The notes under the pieces were generated by a model that was given only the letters and a program-made list of their open reading frames with translations, searched no databases and was not told where the DNA came from. Source: Bowmanella sp. JS7-9 (GTDB lineage: Bacteria; Pseudomonadota; Gammaproteobacteria; Enterobacterales; Alteromonadaceae). From it: a stretch of 64,000 bases of DNA. Of the stretch, positions 27,687 through 38,341 are shown piece by piece. The DNA lies in assembly GCF_004329715.1 (NCBI RefSeq), contig NZ_JXSY01000010.1, positions 46,476 to 110,475 of the forward strand. Reading direction: 5' to 3'. Position 1 is the stretch's first letter; each line of letters starts with the position of its first letter. The translations under genes were made by a program, and so were the position numbers.

Positions 27687-28073
27687 TTATTCTGGCAGGC
27701 GCAGAATGCCGTCTATTTCGATTTGTGCACCGCGGGGTAACTGTGCCACACCAATCGCTGCGCGGGCTGGATAAGGCTCGCGGAAGTAACCACTCATGAT
27801 TTCATTTACTTTGGCGAAATGGCTAAGGTCAGTCATAAAGATATTTACCTTAACCATATCATTCAGGGTGCCGCCGCTGGCTTCACACACTGCTTTAAGG
27901 TTTTCAAAAACCTGTACGGTTTGCTCGCTGAAGTCGTCGCTAACCATTTCCATGGTGTCCGGTTTCAACGGAATCTGGCCTGACAGATACACAGTATTGC
28001 CAGCTTTAACGGCCTGGCTATAAGTGCCGATGGCTGCTGGAGCCTGATCGGTATGAATAATGGATTTGCTCAT
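27687..28073 (-). CDS. ridA: Reactive intermediate deaminase RidA
   Basis: RidA hydrolyses 2-aminoacrylate and related enamines made by PLP enzymes such as IlvA, protecting other enzymes. The 128-residue product contains [22 protein letters not shown] and the C-terminal [24 protein letters not shown] with the catalytic Arg. The start at 28073 gives the family N-terminus MSKSIIHTD; the longer frame upstream overlaps spoT. It sits between spoT and trmH, as in many Vibrio/Alteromonas-type genomes. Confidence 0.95.
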   Translation of the reverse strand: MSKSIIHTDQAPAAIGTYSQAVKAGNTVYLSGQIPLKPDTMEMVSDDFSEQTVQVFENLKAVCEASGGTLNDMVKVNIFMTDLSHFAKVNEIMSGYFREPYPARAAIGVAQLPRGAQIEIDGILRLPE

Positions 28074-28104
28074 CTTAACCTCGAACTCAAATAGGGGCGC
28101 CGGA

Positions 28105-30213
28105 TTAACCGGCGCGATATTGACTGTGGCGGGATACGCGCTGCACTTCCGGCATGACGCGGATCTTACGCATAATGTTGGCCAGGTGCAGACGGTCGGT
28201 AATGGTGAGCTCCATATCCACGTAGTAGATATTGCTCTCCTTTTCTTCCGTTTGCAGTGTAATGATATTTGACCCGGCACTGGTGACCGCATTGGTCAGG
28301 GTGGCCAGCGTACCCTGATGGTTGATCAGCTCCACCCGTAACGCCGCTTTGAATTCACCTTTTGGATCGTCATCCCATTGCATCGGCAACACGCGGTTAG
28401 GCTCTTCTTTGGCTATCCGCGCGATGTTTTTACAGCCGTGCTGGTGGATTACCATGCCTTTACCCGGACTCAGCAATGCGATGATTTCATCGTCAGGAAC
28501 CGGGTGGCAGCAGCGCGCAAACGTGACCAGCAGGCCCTCAGTACCGCGAATGGCCACCTGCCCTTTAGTGGGTAAATCATCAATACCGGTTAAGCGCCGC
28601 GCAATGATGGCCGACAGTTCATTACCCAGCCCGATATCCGCCAGCAACGCGTCGAAATTCTCGTGGTTGGTTTCTTTGACCAGTCGTTCAATCTCGCTTG
28701 GTGGGATATCATCCAGCTTGGTGGTACCCAGCGCATGGCGCAGCAAGCGGTTACCCAAACTGATGGCCTCTTCGGTGCGCTGACGCTTAAGATATTGACG
28801 AATATATGAACGAGCCTTGGCGCTGATGACGAAGTTGAGCCAGTTAGCATTGGGCTTGGCGCGTGGCGAGGTGATGATCTCGACAGTCTGGCCGGTTTCC
28901 AGTGGCCGGCTCAGTGACCAGGTGCGACGATTGACGCGCACCCCAACGCAGGTATTGCCAATATCGGAATGCACTGCGTAAGCAAAATCGACTGCTGTGG
29001 AGCCTGTCGGTAACTCAATAATGCGACCATCCGGGGTAAACACGTAGATTTCATCCGGGAACAGGTCGGTTTTCACGTTCTCGATAAATTCAAATGAAGA
29101 ACTGGCGCTTTGCTGCAATTCCAGCAGGGAATGCATCCATTTGTTGGCGCGTACCTGTGCGGTAGTGCCTTTGGACTCGCCGGGCTCTTTGTATAACCAA
29201 TGCGCAGCAACCCCTTTGTCCGCCATATGATCCATTTCTTCGGTACGAATCTGGATCTCCACCGGAATACCATGAGGGCCCACCAGCGAAGTGTGCAGCG
29301 ACTGGTAACCGTTGGTACGGGGAATGGCGATATAATCTTTGAAGCGACCCTCAATGGGCTTGTACAGGCCATGCATCACGCCCAATGCACGGTAGCAGGC
29401 ATCGACGCTTGGCACGATCAGGCGAAACGCATAAATATCCATTACCTCATTGAACATCAGTTCTTTGTTTTTCATTTTGCGGTAAATGGAATACAGGTGC
29501 TTCTCGCGGCCGACCACGCGTGCGCCCAACTGGTGTTCACGCAGTCGGCTTTCAATTTCATGGAAAATGTTGTCGATGATTTCTTTACGGTTTCCGCGTG
29601 CCTGTCGCACGGCGCCCGCCAGTGCGCGGTGACGAAACGGATACATCGCCTGAAATCCCAGATCTTCCAGCTCGTTCTTCATATCGTGAATACCGAGGCG
29701 GTGCGCCAGTGGGGCGTAGATTTCCAGCGTCTCGGCGGCAATTCGGCGGCGTTTATCCGGGCGCAGCGCGCCGAGTGTGCGCATGTTGTGGGTGCGGTCG
29801 GCCAGCTTAATCAGGATCACACGAATATCCTGCACCATGGCCATAACCATTTTGCGGAAGTTTTCGACCTGCGCTTCTTTTTGACTGCGAAATTTAATTT
29901 TATCCAGCTTTGACACGCCTTCCACTAAGCCGGCAATGGTGTCACCAAACAAATCGGCCAGATCGGCTTTGTCCAATTCGGTGTCTTCGATGACATCGTG
30001 CAAAATCGCTGCACACAGGGTTTCGTGATCGAGGCGCATATCAGCCAGAATGCCGGCCACGGCGACAGGGTGCGTAATATAAGGGTCACCGCTGGAACGC
30101 AACTGACCTTCGTGAGCATCTTTGCCCACCTTAAAGGCGCGTTCGACTAACTCTACCTGCTCGACCGGCAAGTAAGCGCTGACTTTTTGTTTTAACCCTT
30201 CGAACAAATACAC
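28105..30213 (-). CDS. spoT: Bifunctional (p)ppGpp synthetase/hydrolase SpoT
   Basis: SpoT makes and degrades (p)ppGpp. The 702 residues equal E. coli SpoT. In order: the HD hydrolase ([14 protein letters not shown], near residues 70-83), synthetase ([23 protein letters not shown]), TGS domain ([35 protein letters not shown]), helical/ZFD region and a C-terminal ACT domain. The start is GTG, giving MYLFEGLKQ as in E. coli (MYLFESLNQ). The 104-nt gap after rpoZ contains an 8-bp hairpin at 30269-30298. Confidence 0.97.
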   Translation of the reverse strand: MYLFEGLKQKVSAYLPVEQVELVERAFKVGKDAHEGQLRSSGDPYITHPVAVAGILADMRLDHETLCAAILHDVIEDTELDKADLADLFGDTIAGLVEGVSKLDKIKFRSQKEAQVENFRKMVMAMVQDIRVILIKLADRTHNMRTLGALRPDKRRRIAAETLEIYAPLAHRLGIHDMKNELEDLGFQAMYPFRHRALAGAVRQARGNRKEIIDNIFHEIESRLREHQLGARVVGREKHLYSIYRKMKNKELMFNEVMDIYAFRLIVPSVDACYRALGVMHGLYKPIEGRFKDYIAIPRTNGYQSLHTSLVGPHGIPVEIQIRTEEMDHMADKGVAAHWLYKEPGESKGTTAQVRANKWMHSLLELQQSASSSFEFIENVKTDLFPDEIYVFTPDGRIIELPTGSTAVDFAYAVHSDIGNTCVGVRVNRRTWSLSRPLETGQTVEIITSPRAKPNANWLNFVISAKARSYIRQYLKRQRTEEAISLGNRLLRHALGTTKLDDIPPSEIERLVKETNHENFDALLADIGLGNELSAIIARRLTGIDDLPTKGQVAIRGTEGLLVTFARCCHPVPDDEIIALLSPGKGMVIHQHGCKNIARIAKEEPNRVLPMQWDDDPKGEFKAALRVELINHQGTLATLTNAVTSAGSNIITLQTEEKESNIYYVDMELTITDRLHLANIMRKIRVMPEVQRVSRHSQYRAG

Positions 30214-30268
30214 GCTGGAGCGAAAATCCGTGTGAACTAACGTGTGTTAAGGATACGGGGAAAGGAGG

Positions 30269-30298
30269 CTGTTGCCAACGCTATCACGCCGGCAACAG
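30269..30298 (-). other. Hairpin in the rpoZ-spoT gap
   Basis: CTGTTGCC and GGCAACAG form a perfect 8-bp stem with a 14-nt loop. It is not followed by a U-run on the minus strand. It may modulate expression of spoT relative to rpoZ. Confidence 0.4.
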
Positions 30299-30317
30299 TG
30301 GATTCATCGAAAGATGA

Positions 30318-30593
30318 TTAGTCTTGCTCAGACAGGATGCTGGCAACGGCATTGAAGTCAGTCATGACTTGTTGCTGTTGATCTCGCATATCTTCCTGTT
30401 CAACAGACTCGGCAGTCACTTTGCCTTCTTCGATTTCCCGCAGGGCAATAACGGTTGGCTTGTCGTTATCTGCCTCAACCTTTGGATCTTTGCCTTCGAT
30501 GGCAAGTTGGCGGGCACGACGCGCGGCAACCAGAACCAGGTCGAAGCGGTTACCCATTTTGTTGAGAGCGTCTTCTACAGTTACGCGAGCCAT
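30318..30593 (-). CDS. rpoZ: RNA polymerase subunit omega
   Basis: Omega assists assembly of beta' and forms part of a ppGpp-binding site. The 91-residue product starts [30 protein letters not shown] and includes [14 protein letters not shown], both canonical. It lies between gmk and spoT as in E. coli. Confidence 0.97.
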   Translation of the reverse strand: MARVTVEDALNKMGNRFDLVLVAARRARQLAIEGKDPKVEADNDKPTVIALREIEEGKVTAESVEQEDMRDQQQQVMTDFNAVASILSEQD

Positions 30594-30680
30594 TAAAATT
30601 CTCCGTGAGCTAGTCGGGTTAAAATAAAAGGTTGCATAGTTTACTTAGTAATCAGGCCCAATGCCAGCAACAAATGCGCC

Positions 30681-31319
30681 TTAACGGCGGTCATCCGGCA
30701 ATAAACTGGCGAGTAACTCATGATGACGAGCCCGTTGTGGGCCTAAGCGTAAACGTTGGGTCAGGACGATGCGCTCTAAATCCGCCAACGCATGGTCAAA
30801 TTCGTCATTGACCACCAGGTAATCAAATTCGGCATAATGGGAAATTTCCGCCCGCGCTTCAGCCATGCGCTGTTCGATCACTTCCTGGCTGTCCTGGCCG
30901 CGACCAGTCAGGCGTTTGCGGAGTTCATCTTCCGACGGCGGTAAAATGAAAATCGCACTGGCATCCGGGATCTGCTGCTTCACCTGACGGGCACCCTGCC
31001 AGTCAATATCCAGAAATACATCGATACCTTGTTGCAGGGTTTGTTCGATCACCGTACGTGAGGTGCCGTAGTAATTACCAAATACTTCTGCCCACTCAAA
31101 CAGGGTGCCATCGGCAATTTCCTGTTTAAAACGCGCAACATCGACGAAATGATAATGTTTGCCATTTTCCTCGCCCGGGCGCGGTGCGCGCGTGGTCAGG
31201 GATACCGAGACTTGCATATTCTGGTCGGCATGTTTTTCAAGCAATGCTTTGATTAGACTGGACTTTCCGCCTCCGGACGGGGCGGCGAGAATAAACAGAT
31301 TTCCTGCTACCGGACTCAT
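30681..31319 (-). CDS. gmk: Guanylate kinase
   Basis: Gmk phosphorylates GMP to GDP. The 212-residue product has the P-loop [10 protein letters not shown] (residues 13-22), the GMP-binding segments [20 protein letters not shown] and [13 protein letters not shown], and the lid region [19 protein letters not shown]. It heads the gmk-rpoZ-spoT-ridA-trmH-recG-rsmJ block. Confidence 0.97.
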   Translation of the reverse strand: MSPVAGNLFILAAPSGGGKSSLIKALLEKHADQNMQVSVSLTTRAPRPGEENGKHYHFVDVARFKQEIADGTLFEWAEVFGNYYGTSRTVIEQTLQQGIDVFLDIDWQGARQVKQQIPDASAIFILPPSEDELRKRLTGRGQDSQEVIEQRMAEARAEISHYAEFDYLVVNDEFDHALADLERIVLTQRLRLGPQRARHHELLASLLPDDRR

Positions 31320-31454
31320 GATTTTTTCGTGTGGCTCACTTTCCGGTATGTTAGCACAGCTATTTATTCTGTTCAGCCCTCAGACACTACTTGATCAATG
31401 GCGCGATTTTCCAGACCATACGGTTAATCTAAGTATTTGCTGGTAAATCTTCCC

Positions 31455-31790
31455 ATGACACTGACTGAAGCGCGCTATGACCAACTGGTTGATGAAGCCT
31501 TTTTAAAAATCGAAGAAGCGTTGGACAACTGTGATGCCGACATCGATTACGAGAGTGCCGGCGGTATTCTGACCCTGATCTTTGTCAACGGCACTAAGAT
31601 TATTCTCAATAAACAGCCACCATTGCTGCAAATTTGGGTAGCAACTAAGTTTAATGGCCATCATTTCAATTACACCGATGACGGCGTGTGGATTGATGAA
31701 CGTACTGATGCGGAATTCTGGTCATTTATGAACGAGGCGATCAGTAAACAGGCAGGTATGGCTGTGGAACTGGATATCAGTCATGACTGA
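31455..31790 (+). CDS. cyaY: Iron-sulfur assembly protein CyaY (frataxin)
   Basis: CyaY binds iron and modulates IscS-dependent Fe-S assembly. The 111-residue product begins with an acidic helix (EARYDQLVDEAFLKIEEALDNCDADID) that forms the iron-binding ridge, followed by the beta sheet GGILTLIFVNGTKIILNKQPPLLQIWVATK. ATG at 31455 gives the family N-terminus. Divergent from gmk. Confidence 0.94.
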   Translation: MTLTEARYDQLVDEAFLKIEEALDNCDADIDYESAGGILTLIFVNGTKIILNKQPPLLQIWVATKFNGHHFNYTDDGVWIDERTDAEFWSFMNEAISKQAGMAVELDISHD

Positions 31791-32451
31791 TTTGGAGTTT
31801 GTCCAGGTTAATCCGGTCGGTGAGGTCAAAGCCTGCGTGATTTGGCTGCACGGTTTGGGCGATTCCGGACATGGCTTTGCCCCGATTGTGCCGGAACTGA
31901 AATTGCCCGCCGATGCCGGCATTCGGTTTGTGTTTCCTCACGCACCGGTACGGGCGATTACCATTAATAATGGCTACCAGATGCATGCCTGGTACGATAT
32001 TCGTTCGCTGGAACTGGATAAACGGGCCGACCCCACAGGTGTGGCTGAGTCGGCGAATTTGATTGAACGTTTGATTGAACGAGAGCTCGAACTGGGCGTT
32101 GCGCCAGATAAAATTGTCCTGGCCGGTTTCTCTCAGGGCGGCGTCATTGCATTGCATCTGGGTACACGGATAACACACAAACTGGCAGGGATTCTGGCGT
32201 TATCCACATATATGAGTGAGCCAGACAAGTTGGCCAGTGAAGCCAGTGAACTAAATCGTCAGACACCGATACTGATGTGCCATGGCCGAATGGATGATAT
32301 TGTGCCTATGACCTATGGTCGTCAGGCCTATAATGCGCTGCAACAGGCTGGATTCAATGTGCAGTGGCAGGACTACATGATGGAGCACAATGTGTGCGCC
32401 GACGAAATTGAGCAAATTTCTGCCTGGTTACAGGCGCGACTAACCGGATAA
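31783..32451 (+). CDS. Phospholipase/carboxylesterase-family alpha/beta hydrolase
   Basis: The 222-residue product belongs to the acyl-protein-thioesterase-like carboxylesterase family (PF02230). The triad is Ser117 in GFSQGG, an Asp at 171/172 in HGRMDDIVP and His202 in MMEHNVCADEI; the oxyanion region is WLHGLGDSGHGF. The ATG overlaps the cyaY stop by 8 nt (ATGACTGA), implying coupling. The substrate is unknown; ester hydrolysis of small acyl esters is typical. Confidence 0.9.
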   Translation: MTDLEFVQVNPVGEVKACVIWLHGLGDSGHGFAPIVPELKLPADAGIRFVFPHAPVRAITINNGYQMHAWYDIRSLELDKRADPTGVAESANLIERLIERELELGVAPDKIVLAGFSQGGVIALHLGTRITHKLAGILALSTYMSEPDKLASEASELNRQTPILMCHGRMDDIVPMTYGRQAYNALQQAGFNVQWQDYMMEHNVCADEIEQISAWLQARLTG

Positions 32452-32466
32452 CGGGAGCGAATTTCG

Positions 32467-32856
32467 ATGAAAAAGTTAATCACTATGCTGCTGGCCAGCG
32501 TGCTAATGAGTTCGGCGGCCCTGGCCGATGTGGCGGAAAGTGTGCTGACCACAGGTATTGTGAATCGTCAGCCGGTGGATGATCTGCAGGCTCAATATCG
32601 GGTGCCAGCGCAGGGGATCAGCAAAGTCTATTTCTTCACCCGCGTGACCGACTATGCTGGTAAACAGGTGATGCACCGCTGGCTGTATGGTGATCAGGTT
32701 ATGGCTGAAGTGAACCTCAGTGTTGGCAGCGATAACTGGCGTACCTATTCCAGTAAACGTATGGTCAGTGCCTGGAATGGTGACTGGCGGATTGACGTGG
32801 TGGTCGACGGTGAAGTGGTGCATAGCTTCCCGTTTAGCGTCGTTAACGCAGAATAA
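32467..32856 (+). CDS. Secreted DUF2914 protein
   Basis: The 129-residue product has a signal peptide (cleavage after ALA, near residue 20) and a DUF2914 beta domain: KVYFFTRVTDYAGKQVMHRWLYGDQVMAEVNLSVGSDNWRTYSSKRM and GDWRIDVVVDGEVVHSFPFSV. The family function is unknown. It starts 15 nt after the esterase gene. Confidence 0.85.
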   Translation: MKKLITMLLASVLMSSAALADVAESVLTTGIVNRQPVDDLQAQYRVPAQGISKVYFFTRVTDYAGKQVMHRWLYGDQVMAEVNLSVGSDNWRTYSSKRMVSAWNGDWRIDVVVDGEVVHSFPFSVVNAE

Positions 32857-32943
32857 AAATAGTTTTGTTATGGGGTGATACCCGATTATCACCCTCTCCT
32901 ATCGCACCTTGTCCAATAAGGTGTTGTATACAGGGTTAGTTTC

Positions 32944-34278
32944 ATGTCTGAACAAATCACCGATCTGATTGAAGAAGTGGTGCACGCGCAGGATACCGAC
33001 GACAACGTGCTCGCTTCGGTGCTGGCCTCGCAGGATGCCGCCGATATCGCGTTGTTGCTCGAATCATTGCCGGTTGATGAACGTCAGCACACCTGGGAAC
33101 AAATACCCCAAAGTCGCCGCCTGGAAGTCTTGGTCGAGATGCGCGTGGATGCGCGGGAAACCCTGATCGCGGATATGAGCCGTGAGCAGTGGCTGACGTT
33201 ACTGGCGGATATCGATGCGGAAGACCTGTTAGAGCTGTCTTACAACCTGCCGAGCCGGATTATCGATTTGGCTTTGTCGTTGATGGACGAGAAGCAAAGT
33301 GAGTACTTTGCCGATGCCGCCCAGTTCGATGATGATGAAACCGGGCGCTGGATTAATCATGACATGCTGGTGTTGCCGCAAAATGCCAAAGTCCGTGATG
33401 CAATGCGTCTGCTGCGCCGCGAGATTGCCCCCCATACCGATACATTGTTTTTGGTCAACCGCGCCGGTCAGTTTGCCGAAGCGGTGCGGATTACCGAGGT
33501 ACTGCGTACTCCTGACCACACGCCCTTGGTAGATATTTCCGAAGATGCGTTCAGTGTGCTGCAGGCCAAAGAAGATTGCGTCGATGCCGCCATGTTGCTG
33601 CAAAAGTCGGGTTTTTCCGCCCTGCCGGTTGTCGACGAACAGCAAAAGTTGTTGGGGCGTTTGGATATCACTGCTGCCAGTGAACTGGTTAATGAATATT
33701 ACGAAGGTCAGTTAATGGCCTCGGCCGGTATGGATGAAGAAGAGGACTTATTCTCTCCTGTGGCGAAAAGTGCCCGAAAAAGGGCGATTTGGTTGGGTAT
33801 TAACCTGCTAACCGCGTTTTTGGCTTCTGCTTTTATCGGTTTGTTCGAAGCCACCCTGCAGCAGGTGGTGGCGCTGGCAGTATTGATGCCAGTAGTGGCC
33901 AGTATGGGCGGCATTGCCGGCAGCCAAACCCTGACGCTGATTATTCGTGGTCTCGCGCTAGGTCAGGTTAGCAAAGCCAATTTACAGGCACTAACCCGCA
34001 AAGAGGTGGGGGTTGGCGCGGTAAATGGGGTGATTTGGGCCGTTGTGATAGGTGCGGTGGCAAGCTTCTGGTTTGGTGATCCGCGCTTAGGGTTAGTGAT
34101 TGGTCTGGCAATTCTGGCCAATATTATCTGCGCGGCGTTATCTGGCGTGTTGATCCCGGTGTTGTTAGAAAAATTTGATATCGACCCGGCATTATCCGGC
34201 TCCGTCATTCTGACCACAGTGACCGACATTGTCGGCTTTGTGGCGTTCTTAGGCTTGGGTACCATGCTGCTGCTTTGA
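32944..34278 (+). CDS. mgtE: Magnesium transporter MgtE
   Basis: MgtE is a homodimeric Mg2+ channel. The 444-residue product has the N-terminal superhelical MgtE_N domain, two CBS modules (about 135-255) that sense cytoplasmic Mg2+, the long connecting helix and five membrane helices with the pore signature PVVASMGGIAGSQTLTLIIRGLALG. Length is normal. Confidence 0.95.
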   Translation: MSEQITDLIEEVVHAQDTDDNVLASVLASQDAADIALLLESLPVDERQHTWEQIPQSRRLEVLVEMRVDARETLIADMSREQWLTLLADIDAEDLLELSYNLPSRIIDLALSLMDEKQSEYFADAAQFDDDETGRWINHDMLVLPQNAKVRDAMRLLRREIAPHTDTLFLVNRAGQFAEAVRITEVLRTPDHTPLVDISEDAFSVLQAKEDCVDAAMLLQKSGFSALPVVDEQQKLLGRLDITAASELVNEYYEGQLMASAGMDEEEDLFSPVAKSARKRAIWLGINLLTAFLASAFIGLFEATLQQVVALAVLMPVVASMGGIAGSQTLTLIIRGLALGQVSKANLQALTRKEVGVGAVNGVIWAVVIGAVASFWFGDPRLGLVIGLAILANIICAALSGVLIPVLLEKFDIDPALSGSVILTTVTDIVGFVAFLGLGTMLLL

Positions 34279-34300
34279 GCCCGATGCTGACCGGAGATGA

Positions 34301-34324
34301 AAAGCCGCTGCCGCGGCTTTTTTT
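34301..34324 (+). terminator. Rho-independent terminator after mgtE
   Basis: AAAGCCGC/GCGGCTTT forms an 8-bp stem with a TGCC loop and a downstream T-run, 22 nt after the mgtE stop. Confidence 0.9.
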
Positions 34325-34402
34325 GTTTCAGCACAAACCGCCACAAGCGAAATATCTGGTACTATCAAGGCATTAAATGCATTTGTTGTGAGTTAACCGA
34401 CT

Positions 34403-35329
34403 ATGAATCAACGGGTCATCCGTATCGCTACCCGCCAAAGTGCTCTGGCCTTGTGGCAGGCCGAATTTGTGAAAGCTGCTCTGGAGCAGGCCCACCCAGG
34501 GTTACAGGTTGAGTTATTGCCTATGACCACCAAAGGTGATCGGATTCTGGATGCGCCGTTGGCCAAAGTGGGTGGTAAGGGCCTGTTTATCAAAGAGCTG
34601 GAAATCGCCATGCAGGAAGGTCGGGCGGATATAGCGGTTCACAGTATGAAAGACGTACCCGTCGAAATGCCAGAGGGGTTCGATATTCATTGCATTTGTG
34701 AGCGCGAGGATCCGCGCGACGCGTTTGTTTCAAATAACTATGCGGATCTGAATGATCTGCCACAAGGTGCGATTGTGGGGACGTCAAGCCTGCGTCGTCA
34801 GGTACAGATCCGTCAGGTTCGTCCGGACGTGCAGATTCGTGATCTGCGCGGTAACGTCAATACCCGCCTGGCTAAGCTGGATGCGGGTGACTACGACGCG
34901 ATTATTCTGGCTGCCGCAGGGCTGATTCGTTTAGATATGGCGCAGCGTATCCGCACCTATTTGCCGGTCGAACAATCCTTACCTGCTGTGGGACAAGGTG
35001 CAGTGGGCATTGAATGTCGCAGTGACGATCAGGATTTGCTGGCATTACTCGCGCCATTGCATCATCAGCCAACCGCGTCCCGTGTTGTGGCTGAGCGCGC
35101 GTTAAATGGTGCGCTGCAAGGGGGCTGTCAGGTGCCGATTGGCAGTCATGCCATGCTGGATGGTGATATCCTGACTGTGCGTGGTCTGGTCGGTGGGGTG
35201 AGTTCAGGCAAACTGGTGCAATGTGAAATAAGCGGCAATGTTGCCGACGCTTCAACATTGGGTCTGCAAGCTGCGCAACAATTGTTTGCACAAGGCGCCA
35301 AAGCCCTGCTGGATGAGGCCTACGCCTGA
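34403..35329 (+). CDS. hemC: Porphobilinogen deaminase (hydroxymethylbilane synthase)
   Basis: HemC polymerises four porphobilinogens to hydroxymethylbilane in haem synthesis. The 308-residue product has [16 protein letters not shown] at the N-terminus, catalytic-Asp region [15 protein letters not shown] and the dipyrromethane-cofactor cysteine in [14 protein letters not shown]. It overlaps the next gene through TGATG. Confidence 0.97.
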   Translation: MNQRVIRIATRQSALALWQAEFVKAALEQAHPGLQVELLPMTTKGDRILDAPLAKVGGKGLFIKELEIAMQEGRADIAVHSMKDVPVEMPEGFDIHCICEREDPRDAFVSNNYADLNDLPQGAIVGTSSLRRQVQIRQVRPDVQIRDLRGNVNTRLAKLDAGDYDAIILAAAGLIRLDMAQRIRTYLPVEQSLPAVGQGAVGIECRSDDQDLLALLAPLHHQPTASRVVAERALNGALQGGCQVPIGSHAMLDGDILTVRGLVGGVSSGKLVQCEISGNVADASTLGLQAAQQLFAQGAKALLDEAYA

Positions 35330-37179
35330 TGACGCATTTTCTGTTGTTACGCCCCCAGCCGAAACTCACCGCCAGCGTTGCCGCGTTGCAGCAGGCTGGG
35401 TTAGCGGTAACCGGGTTGGCGGTACAGCAGGTAGAAAACGATGTCAGCGAGGCTGCTCGTTTACAGGCCGAACTGGCAAAAAATCCACCAGATGGGTGGG
35501 TAGTGACCAGCACCTATGCGGCACAGAATCTGATTACAGCATTGGCTGAGCAATTACCCCGCGACGGGCGTTTTTACGCCGTAGGGGAGGCATCTGCCAC
35601 AGTCTTGCGGGATGCGGGCCTGTCCGTCACTGTGCCAAAACGTCATGACAGCGAGGGTCTGTTAGAGCTGGCTGAACTGATTGATGTAAAGGATAAACGC
35701 CTTTGGCTGATTAAAGGCCATGGTGGCCGTGATTTACTGGCTGCCACCTTAACCGAACGGGGCGCCCAGCCAGAGAGTTTTAACCTGTATAAACGGGTAG
35801 ATTTGGACATCAGTGCTGATATTAAAGCATTAATAGCAACACCGCCGGACGCCATTATTGCGACCAGCAATGAACAATTAGCGCTATTTTGTGAAGCGCT
35901 GTCAGAGGATTGGCTACAGGCACGACACTGGTGTGTGGCTGGTCAACGACAGGCTGACTATTTACACTCGAAAGGAATAACTCAAATCGCATTGTGCGAC
36001 GGCGCCTCGGATCAGGCGCTTATCGCGGGTGCGCTTAAGATTGCGGAGCAGCAGGCCATGGCCGAACAACAAGCAAAAGATGCAGAACAACAAAACGCAT
36101 TGACCGAACTGGAGCAAAATCTCAGTTTTGCCGACCGTGAGCAGCCTGCTGCGCCGGTAAAATCGGCCAAGTGGCCCGGAGTGCTGGCACTGCTTAATTT
36201 GTTGTTACTGGCGGGCGTAATTGCTGCGGCCGTCTGGTTTTATCTGAACTGGCAGCAATGGCAGGCGCAGCAGAATGAGACTCAGCAACAGGCTCTGTGG
36301 GCACAAGTAGAACAGCAACGTCAGGAGTTACAGACCCTGACCGCAGGCATCGAGCGTCAGGTTGCACAGCAGGCCGAAGCCGCCGAACAACGTATGCAGC
36401 AGATGATGGCGCTGAATGACAGTACTCAGCGTAAGTTGCTGGAAATGAGCGGTCGTCAGCCCAGTGATTGGATCCTTGCCGAAGCCGATTATCTGGTGCG
36501 TATGGCCGGCCGCAAATTGTGGCTGGAGCATGATCTTGCCAGTGCCCGGCAAATGCTGAAGGATGCAGATTTACGCTTGGCAGAACTCAACGACCCCAGC
36601 CTGATCCCGCTGCGCTCGTTGCTGGCCGATGACTTACAAACACTGGCGATGATTCAGGATGCGCCGATCATGGAAATGGCGTTACAAGCCGGTGCATTGG
36701 CGCGTCAGGTGGATGGGCTGGAGCTGGCCATGGTGGAATTGCCGGAAGCTATGGATGAACCAGAGGCAATCAAACCCAGTGGGGATGTGGCCGACTGGCA
36801 ACAGAATCTCAAAGCCTTCTGGACTCGCACCGTGGACATCTTTTTCAAAGTGCGGCATCGCAGCGAAATGGTCAAACCGCTGATGTCTGCCCAGCAACAG
36901 TGGTTGGTCAAACAACAACTTCGTTTACATTTGTTAGAAGCGCAGTTCGCCGCGCTTCGTGAACAGCCTGAGTTATACGCACAGGCACTGAGTCAGGCGA
37001 TGGCCCTGCTGCGTGAAAACTTCGACGGTCAGTTGGCACTTACCCAGCAATTCGCCGCCGCTCTGGAGCAATTGCAGGGCACCGACATTAGTCGTTTCTA
37101 CCCTGAAAAGTTATCCGTGGCGGAACCCCTGCAACGTCTGCTCGCACAACGGGTAAATGGCGAGGTGGCGAATGATTAA
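35329..37179 (+). CDS. hemD: HemD-HemX fusion: uroporphyrinogen-III synthase with membrane/coiled-coil extension
   Basis: Residues 1-240 are a HemD domain that cyclises hydroxymethylbilane (motifs VVTSTYAAQNLITAL, FYAVGEASATVLRDAGL, LWLIKGHGGRDLLAATL, IIATSNEQL). A Gln/Ala-rich linker (about 238-265) leads to one membrane helix (about 283-306), a periplasmic coiled coil and a helical domain typical of HemX. In E. coli these are two genes, hemD and hemX. The ATG overlaps the hemC stop (TGATG). The fusion would anchor the synthase to the inner membrane next to HemY. Confidence 0.92.
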   Translation: MTHFLLLRPQPKLTASVAALQQAGLAVTGLAVQQVENDVSEAARLQAELAKNPPDGWVVTSTYAAQNLITALAEQLPRDGRFYAVGEASATVLRDAGLSVTVPKRHDSEGLLELAELIDVKDKRLWLIKGHGGRDLLAATLTERGAQPESFNLYKRVDLDISADIKALIATPPDAIIATSNEQLALFCEALSEDWLQARHWCVAGQRQADYLHSKGITQIALCDGASDQALIAGALKIAEQQAMAEQQAKDAEQQNALTELEQNLSFADREQPAAPVKSAKWPGVLALLNLLLLAGVIAAAVWFYLNWQQWQAQQNETQQQALWAQVEQQRQELQTLTAGIERQVAQQAEAAEQRMQQMMALNDSTQRKLLEMSGRQPSDWILAEADYLVRMAGRKLWLEHDLASARQMLKDADLRLAELNDPSLIPLRSLLADDLQTLAMIQDAPIMEMALQAGALARQVDGLELAMVELPEAMDEPEAIKPSGDVADWQQNLKAFWTRTVDIFFKVRHRSEMVKPLMSAQQQWLVKQQLRLHLLEAQFAALREQPELYAQALSQAMALLRENFDGQLALTQQFAAALEQLQGTDISRFYPEKLSVAEPLQRLLAQRVNGEVAND

Positions 37180-38335
37180 ATTATTCCTGCTGCTCGGCCT
37201 GCTGGTCGTTGGCATCATTGCCGGGCCGTTTATCTACGATAAGCTCGGCTATGTGCTGATTTCATTAGGTAACTGGACGGTCGAGACAACCATGCCTGGC
37301 CTGGCCGTAGCGTTATTACTGTTATGGCTGCTGTGGGAAGGCACCAAGTGGCTGTTATCCAAGGCGTTTCGACTTAGTAAGGGCTCGTTCGATCTCTTCG
37401 GTAGCTGGCAGAGTCGTCGCCAGCAAGTCGCCTTTACCAAAGGCCTGGTGGCGCTGGATGAACAGAATTTCCAGGAGGCACAGAAACAACTGGAGAAAGC
37501 CGCCAAAGCGGATGCGTTCTCTGGCGTGGATTTGCTGGCTGCCGCCCAGGCGGCGCTGCGCCTGAATCAAACCGATAAAGCCCGCGAGTTATGGCAGAAA
37601 GCGGCGCGCCAACCGGCCACCGAGTTGGCGGCGACATTGAATTTGGTCAGATTAGCGCTCAAACAGGAAAATCATGCCGAGGCATTGCGTTTACTGGAAG
37701 GGCTGCATGATAAACACAAAGATCATCCATCCGTGGTCGCACACTGGGCAGAGGCGCTGGCAGGCCTTAATCGTTGGCATGAACTGAAAGACAAGCTCAA
37801 AGGATGGAAAAAGCATTTGGGCATGGAGCGTTATGACCACTGGATGCGCGCCGCGGCGTTGGGAACATTCGCTGAGATAGCCAGTAAAGAAGGTGCCAAC
37901 GAATTGAAAGCCCGCTGGCAGACGCTGCCGCGTTCGGCGCGCAAAGATCCGGCTCAGCAAGCCGCGTATGTGCGTCAGTTGATCAGTCAGGACATGCACA
38001 ACGATGCCGTGGAAGCACTGGTGAGTTTTCTGGATGCGCCAGAGCCGGGATTGCTGGCATTATTCAAAGATATTCGCGCAAAGCAGCCGACCGCCGCCCT
38101 GAAGAAACTGGAAAACTGGCTAAAACAGGATGACGCTAACATCGCGGTTTTGTCTGCATTAGGCCATTTGGCCTACAATGCCGGTGAGTACCGCCTGGCA
38201 GAACGGGTGATCACCCGTCGCTTAAACCTGCAGCAGGATAAAACCGATATGTTGCTGCTGGCGCAGATTAAAGAAGCGACTCAACAACCAATGCAGGCGC
38301 TGGAGATTTATAAACAGACCCTCAGTGGTGAGTAA
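37172..38335 (+). CDS. hemY: HemY-like TPR membrane protein of the hem operon
   Basis: This is the E. coli-type HemY (not protoporphyrinogen oxidase): two N-terminal membrane helices (about 3-22 and 38-60) followed by TPR repeats in the cytoplasm-side helical part (for example AALRLNQTDKARELWQKAARQP and AYNAGEYRLAERVITRRLNL). It is 387 residues. ATG at 37172 overlaps the HemD-HemX stop by 8 nt and follows GAGGTGG. It may scaffold haem-pathway enzymes; precise function is unresolved. Confidence 0.92.
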   Translation: MIKLFLLLGLLVVGIIAGPFIYDKLGYVLISLGNWTVETTMPGLAVALLLLWLLWEGTKWLLSKAFRLSKGSFDLFGSWQSRRQQVAFTKGLVALDEQNFQEAQKQLEKAAKADAFSGVDLLAAAQAALRLNQTDKARELWQKAARQPATELAATLNLVRLALKQENHAEALRLLEGLHDKHKDHPSVVAHWAEALAGLNRWHELKDKLKGWKKHLGMERYDHWMRAAALGTFAEIASKEGANELKARWQTLPRSARKDPAQQAAYVRQLISQDMHNDAVEALVSFLDAPEPGLLALFKDIRAKQPTAALKKLENWLKQDDANIAVLSALGHLAYNAGEYRLAERVITRRLNLQQDKTDMLLLAQIKEATQQPMQALEIYKQTLSGE

Positions 38336-38341
38336 ATGCAG

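Noticed and set aside
28074..28292. N-terminal extension of ridA
   Set aside because: The extra 73 residues lie in the spoT coding region in another frame and do not resemble RidA; the internal ATG gives the family N-terminus.
32200..32208. Perfect DnaA box TTATCCACA
   Set aside because: It is a single box within the esterase coding sequence; no cluster or AT-rich unwinding element is near, so it is not an origin.
37172..38335. HemY as protoporphyrinogen oxidase
   Set aside because: No FAD-binding motif; the TPR and membrane helices show the E. coli-type HemY, which is unrelated to the Bacillus enzyme of that name.
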